Shown here in pieces: positions 63,174 through 64,000 of a DNA stretch of 64,000 bases. The position numbers and the translations under genes are program-made. The notes under the pieces were generated by a model, which saw nothing but the letters and a program-made list of their open reading frames with translations, had not been told where the DNA came from and made no database searches. Position 1 is the first letter of the stretch; every line of letters begins with the position of its first letter. The stretch is from Propionispora vibrioides (GTDB lineage Bacteria > Bacillota > Negativicutes > Propionisporales > Propionisporaceae). Where the stretch lies: assembly GCF_900110485.1 (NCBI RefSeq), contig NZ_FODY01000016.1, forward strand, positions 1-64,000, written 5' to 3'.

Positions 63174-64000
63174 TTATTTCAACTTGCCGCCTTCAATCAC
63201 AATATCTTCCGGATTAATAGTGTCACCGTAGGCCGGTTTTAACGTCGCTTCATAGGCTTTATGAACATAGTTTTCCTTGCCCAGCGTTTCCAGTTCCTGA
63301 TTGATCCAGTCTAACAGTTCCTTGTTGCCCTTTTTAACGGCCGGAGCAATGGTATCCTGGCTGCCAAGCGTGGAAATTCCTACGGTATAACCGGAATTTT
63401 CCTTAGCCCAGGCAAATAAAAGAGTATTATCATGGGCCAAAGCGGCGCCGCGTTTATCTTTAAGCGCTTCAAAAGCTTCCGTGTTCTGATCGTATTTTAA
63501 GAGTTCAATATCGGGATAATTCTTGGCAAAATAGGTTTCAGCCGTAGTTCCTTTATTAACAATCAGCTTTTTACCCTTTAACTGATCAACCGAAGTAATC
63601 GGCTCACCGGACGGAGAGACCACACCCAGAGCTACTTTCATGTACGGGTTAGCAAAATCAACTTTTTCTTTTCTTTCGTCAGTTACCGTAAAATTAGCCA
63701 TAATAATATCTACTTTGTTCGCCTGCAGGAATTCCACCCGGCTGGCTGCTTCCACCAGGACAAATTCCACTTTGGATTCATCGCCCAGTAGATCTTTGGC
63801 AAAACGTTTGGCCAGAAACACATCAAAGCCTTGATTTTTGCCATTGGCGTCAACGAAACCGAACGGCGGTTTGTCACTAAATACACCAATGCGAATAGTG
63901 CCGCGCTGTTTGATTTCCTCTAGCGCACTCTTGGCTGGCTGATCGGCTTTTGGCGTTGCGTTAGAACCGCACCCGGCCAATACTCCGATCAATAATAATG
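63174..64000 (-). CDS. Cysteine-type amino-acid ABC transporter binding lipoprotein (5' end cut by window)
   Basis: At least 275 residues; the frame is open to the window edge, with the hydrophobic core of a signal peptide and the lipobox LAGC near the visible N-terminus. SBP_bac_3 family: RGTIRIGVFSDKPPFGFVD, GFDVFLAKRFAKDLLGD, ANFTVTDERKEKVDFANPYMKVALGV and LIVNKGTTAETYFAKNYP. The sequence closely resembles, from memory, the cysteine-binding protein CjaA of Campylobacter, so cysteine is a likely ligand. Permease and ATPase genes would lie beyond the window. Confidence 0.85.
   Translation of the reverse strand, partial: LLLIGVLAGCGSNATPKADQPAKSALEEIKQRGTIRIGVFSDKPPFGFVDANGKNQGFDVFLAKRFAKDLLGDESKVEFVLVEAASRVEFLQANKVDIIMANFTVTDERKEKVDFANPYMKVALGVVSPSGEPITSVDQLKGKKLIVNKGTTAETYFAKNYPDIELLKYDQNTEAFEALKDKRGAALAHDNTLLFAWAKENSGYTVGISTLGSQDTIAPAVKKGNKELLDWINQELETLGKENYVHKAYEATLKPAYGDTINPEDIVIEGGKLK

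Overview
The window looks like a chromosomal segment of a diderm Firmicute (class Negativicutes, probably Sporomusaceae). It combines Firmicutes-type control (S-box riboswitches, near-consensus sigma-A promoters, intrinsic terminators, a MocR regulator) with outer-membrane genes: a two-partner secretion/CDI pair and an SLH-domain porin. Genus is not decidable by eye.

Layout. 1-1.9 kb: end of an IS1182-type transposase, a toxin remnant, a REP-associated (RAYT) transposase with REP palindromes. 1.9-12.6 kb (minus): a CDI-like locus with transporter CdiB, a 2803-residue CdiA carrying two TPS domains, and a membrane-anchored candidate immunity protein. 12.9-17.1 kb: clpB and a soluble chemoreceptor. 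17.2-47.7 kb: a large sulfur island with two O-acetylhomoserine sulfhydrylases, two cysteine synthases, a cystathionine gamma-synthase-type enzyme, three nitrogenase-like component-1 pairs (D1K1 on +; D2K2 and K3D3 on -), one NifH, one NifB, a NifX-like protein, two sets of SsuC/TauC-type permeases with one ATPase and one binding protein, nitroreductase, LarA-like protein, Zn-alcohol dehydrogenase and three small YezD/DUF2292 genes. 47.8-54.2 kb: amidohydrolase, vitamin B6 genes (ECF S component, pdxK, divergent MocR regulator), EAL-HDOD protein. 54.3-57.6 kb: methionine transporter MetI-MetQ and the SLH porin. 58.4-63.1 kb: sensor kinase, acyltransferase/CNB fusion, B12-radical SAM protein. 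Right edge: a cysteine-binding lipoprotein cut by the window.

The most unusual signal is regulatory. Sixteen short leaders (15 minus, 1 plus) share one RNA architecture: a 3-bp helix, an asymmetric UGR/AG internal loop, a 3-7 bp hairpin, then an intrinsic terminator whose 5' strand overlaps the outer helix. I call it the UGR/AG attenuator. The helices change with compensation while the internal loop stays. Most leaders follow a near-consensus sigma-A promoter by only some 15-40 nt, so there is no room for a large aptamer. They precede the sulfhydrylase, cysteine synthase, nitrogenase-like genes, NifH, NifB, a DUF2292 gene, MetIQ and the porin, which suggests one sulfur-responsive termination regulon beside the two S-box switches. 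I do not recognise this element.

The three nitrogenase-like pairs keep all P-cluster cysteines and the cofactor cysteine but lack the residues equivalent to NifD Gln191, His195 and His442. With sulfhydrylases next to them they look like C-S bond-cleaving reductases of the methylthio-alkane reductase (Mar) type rather than N2-fixing enzymes. The inferred pathway is: organosulfur compound enters through porin and ABC transporter, NifH/D/K release a thiol or sulfide, and sulfhydrylases or cysteine synthases turn it into methionine or cysteine.
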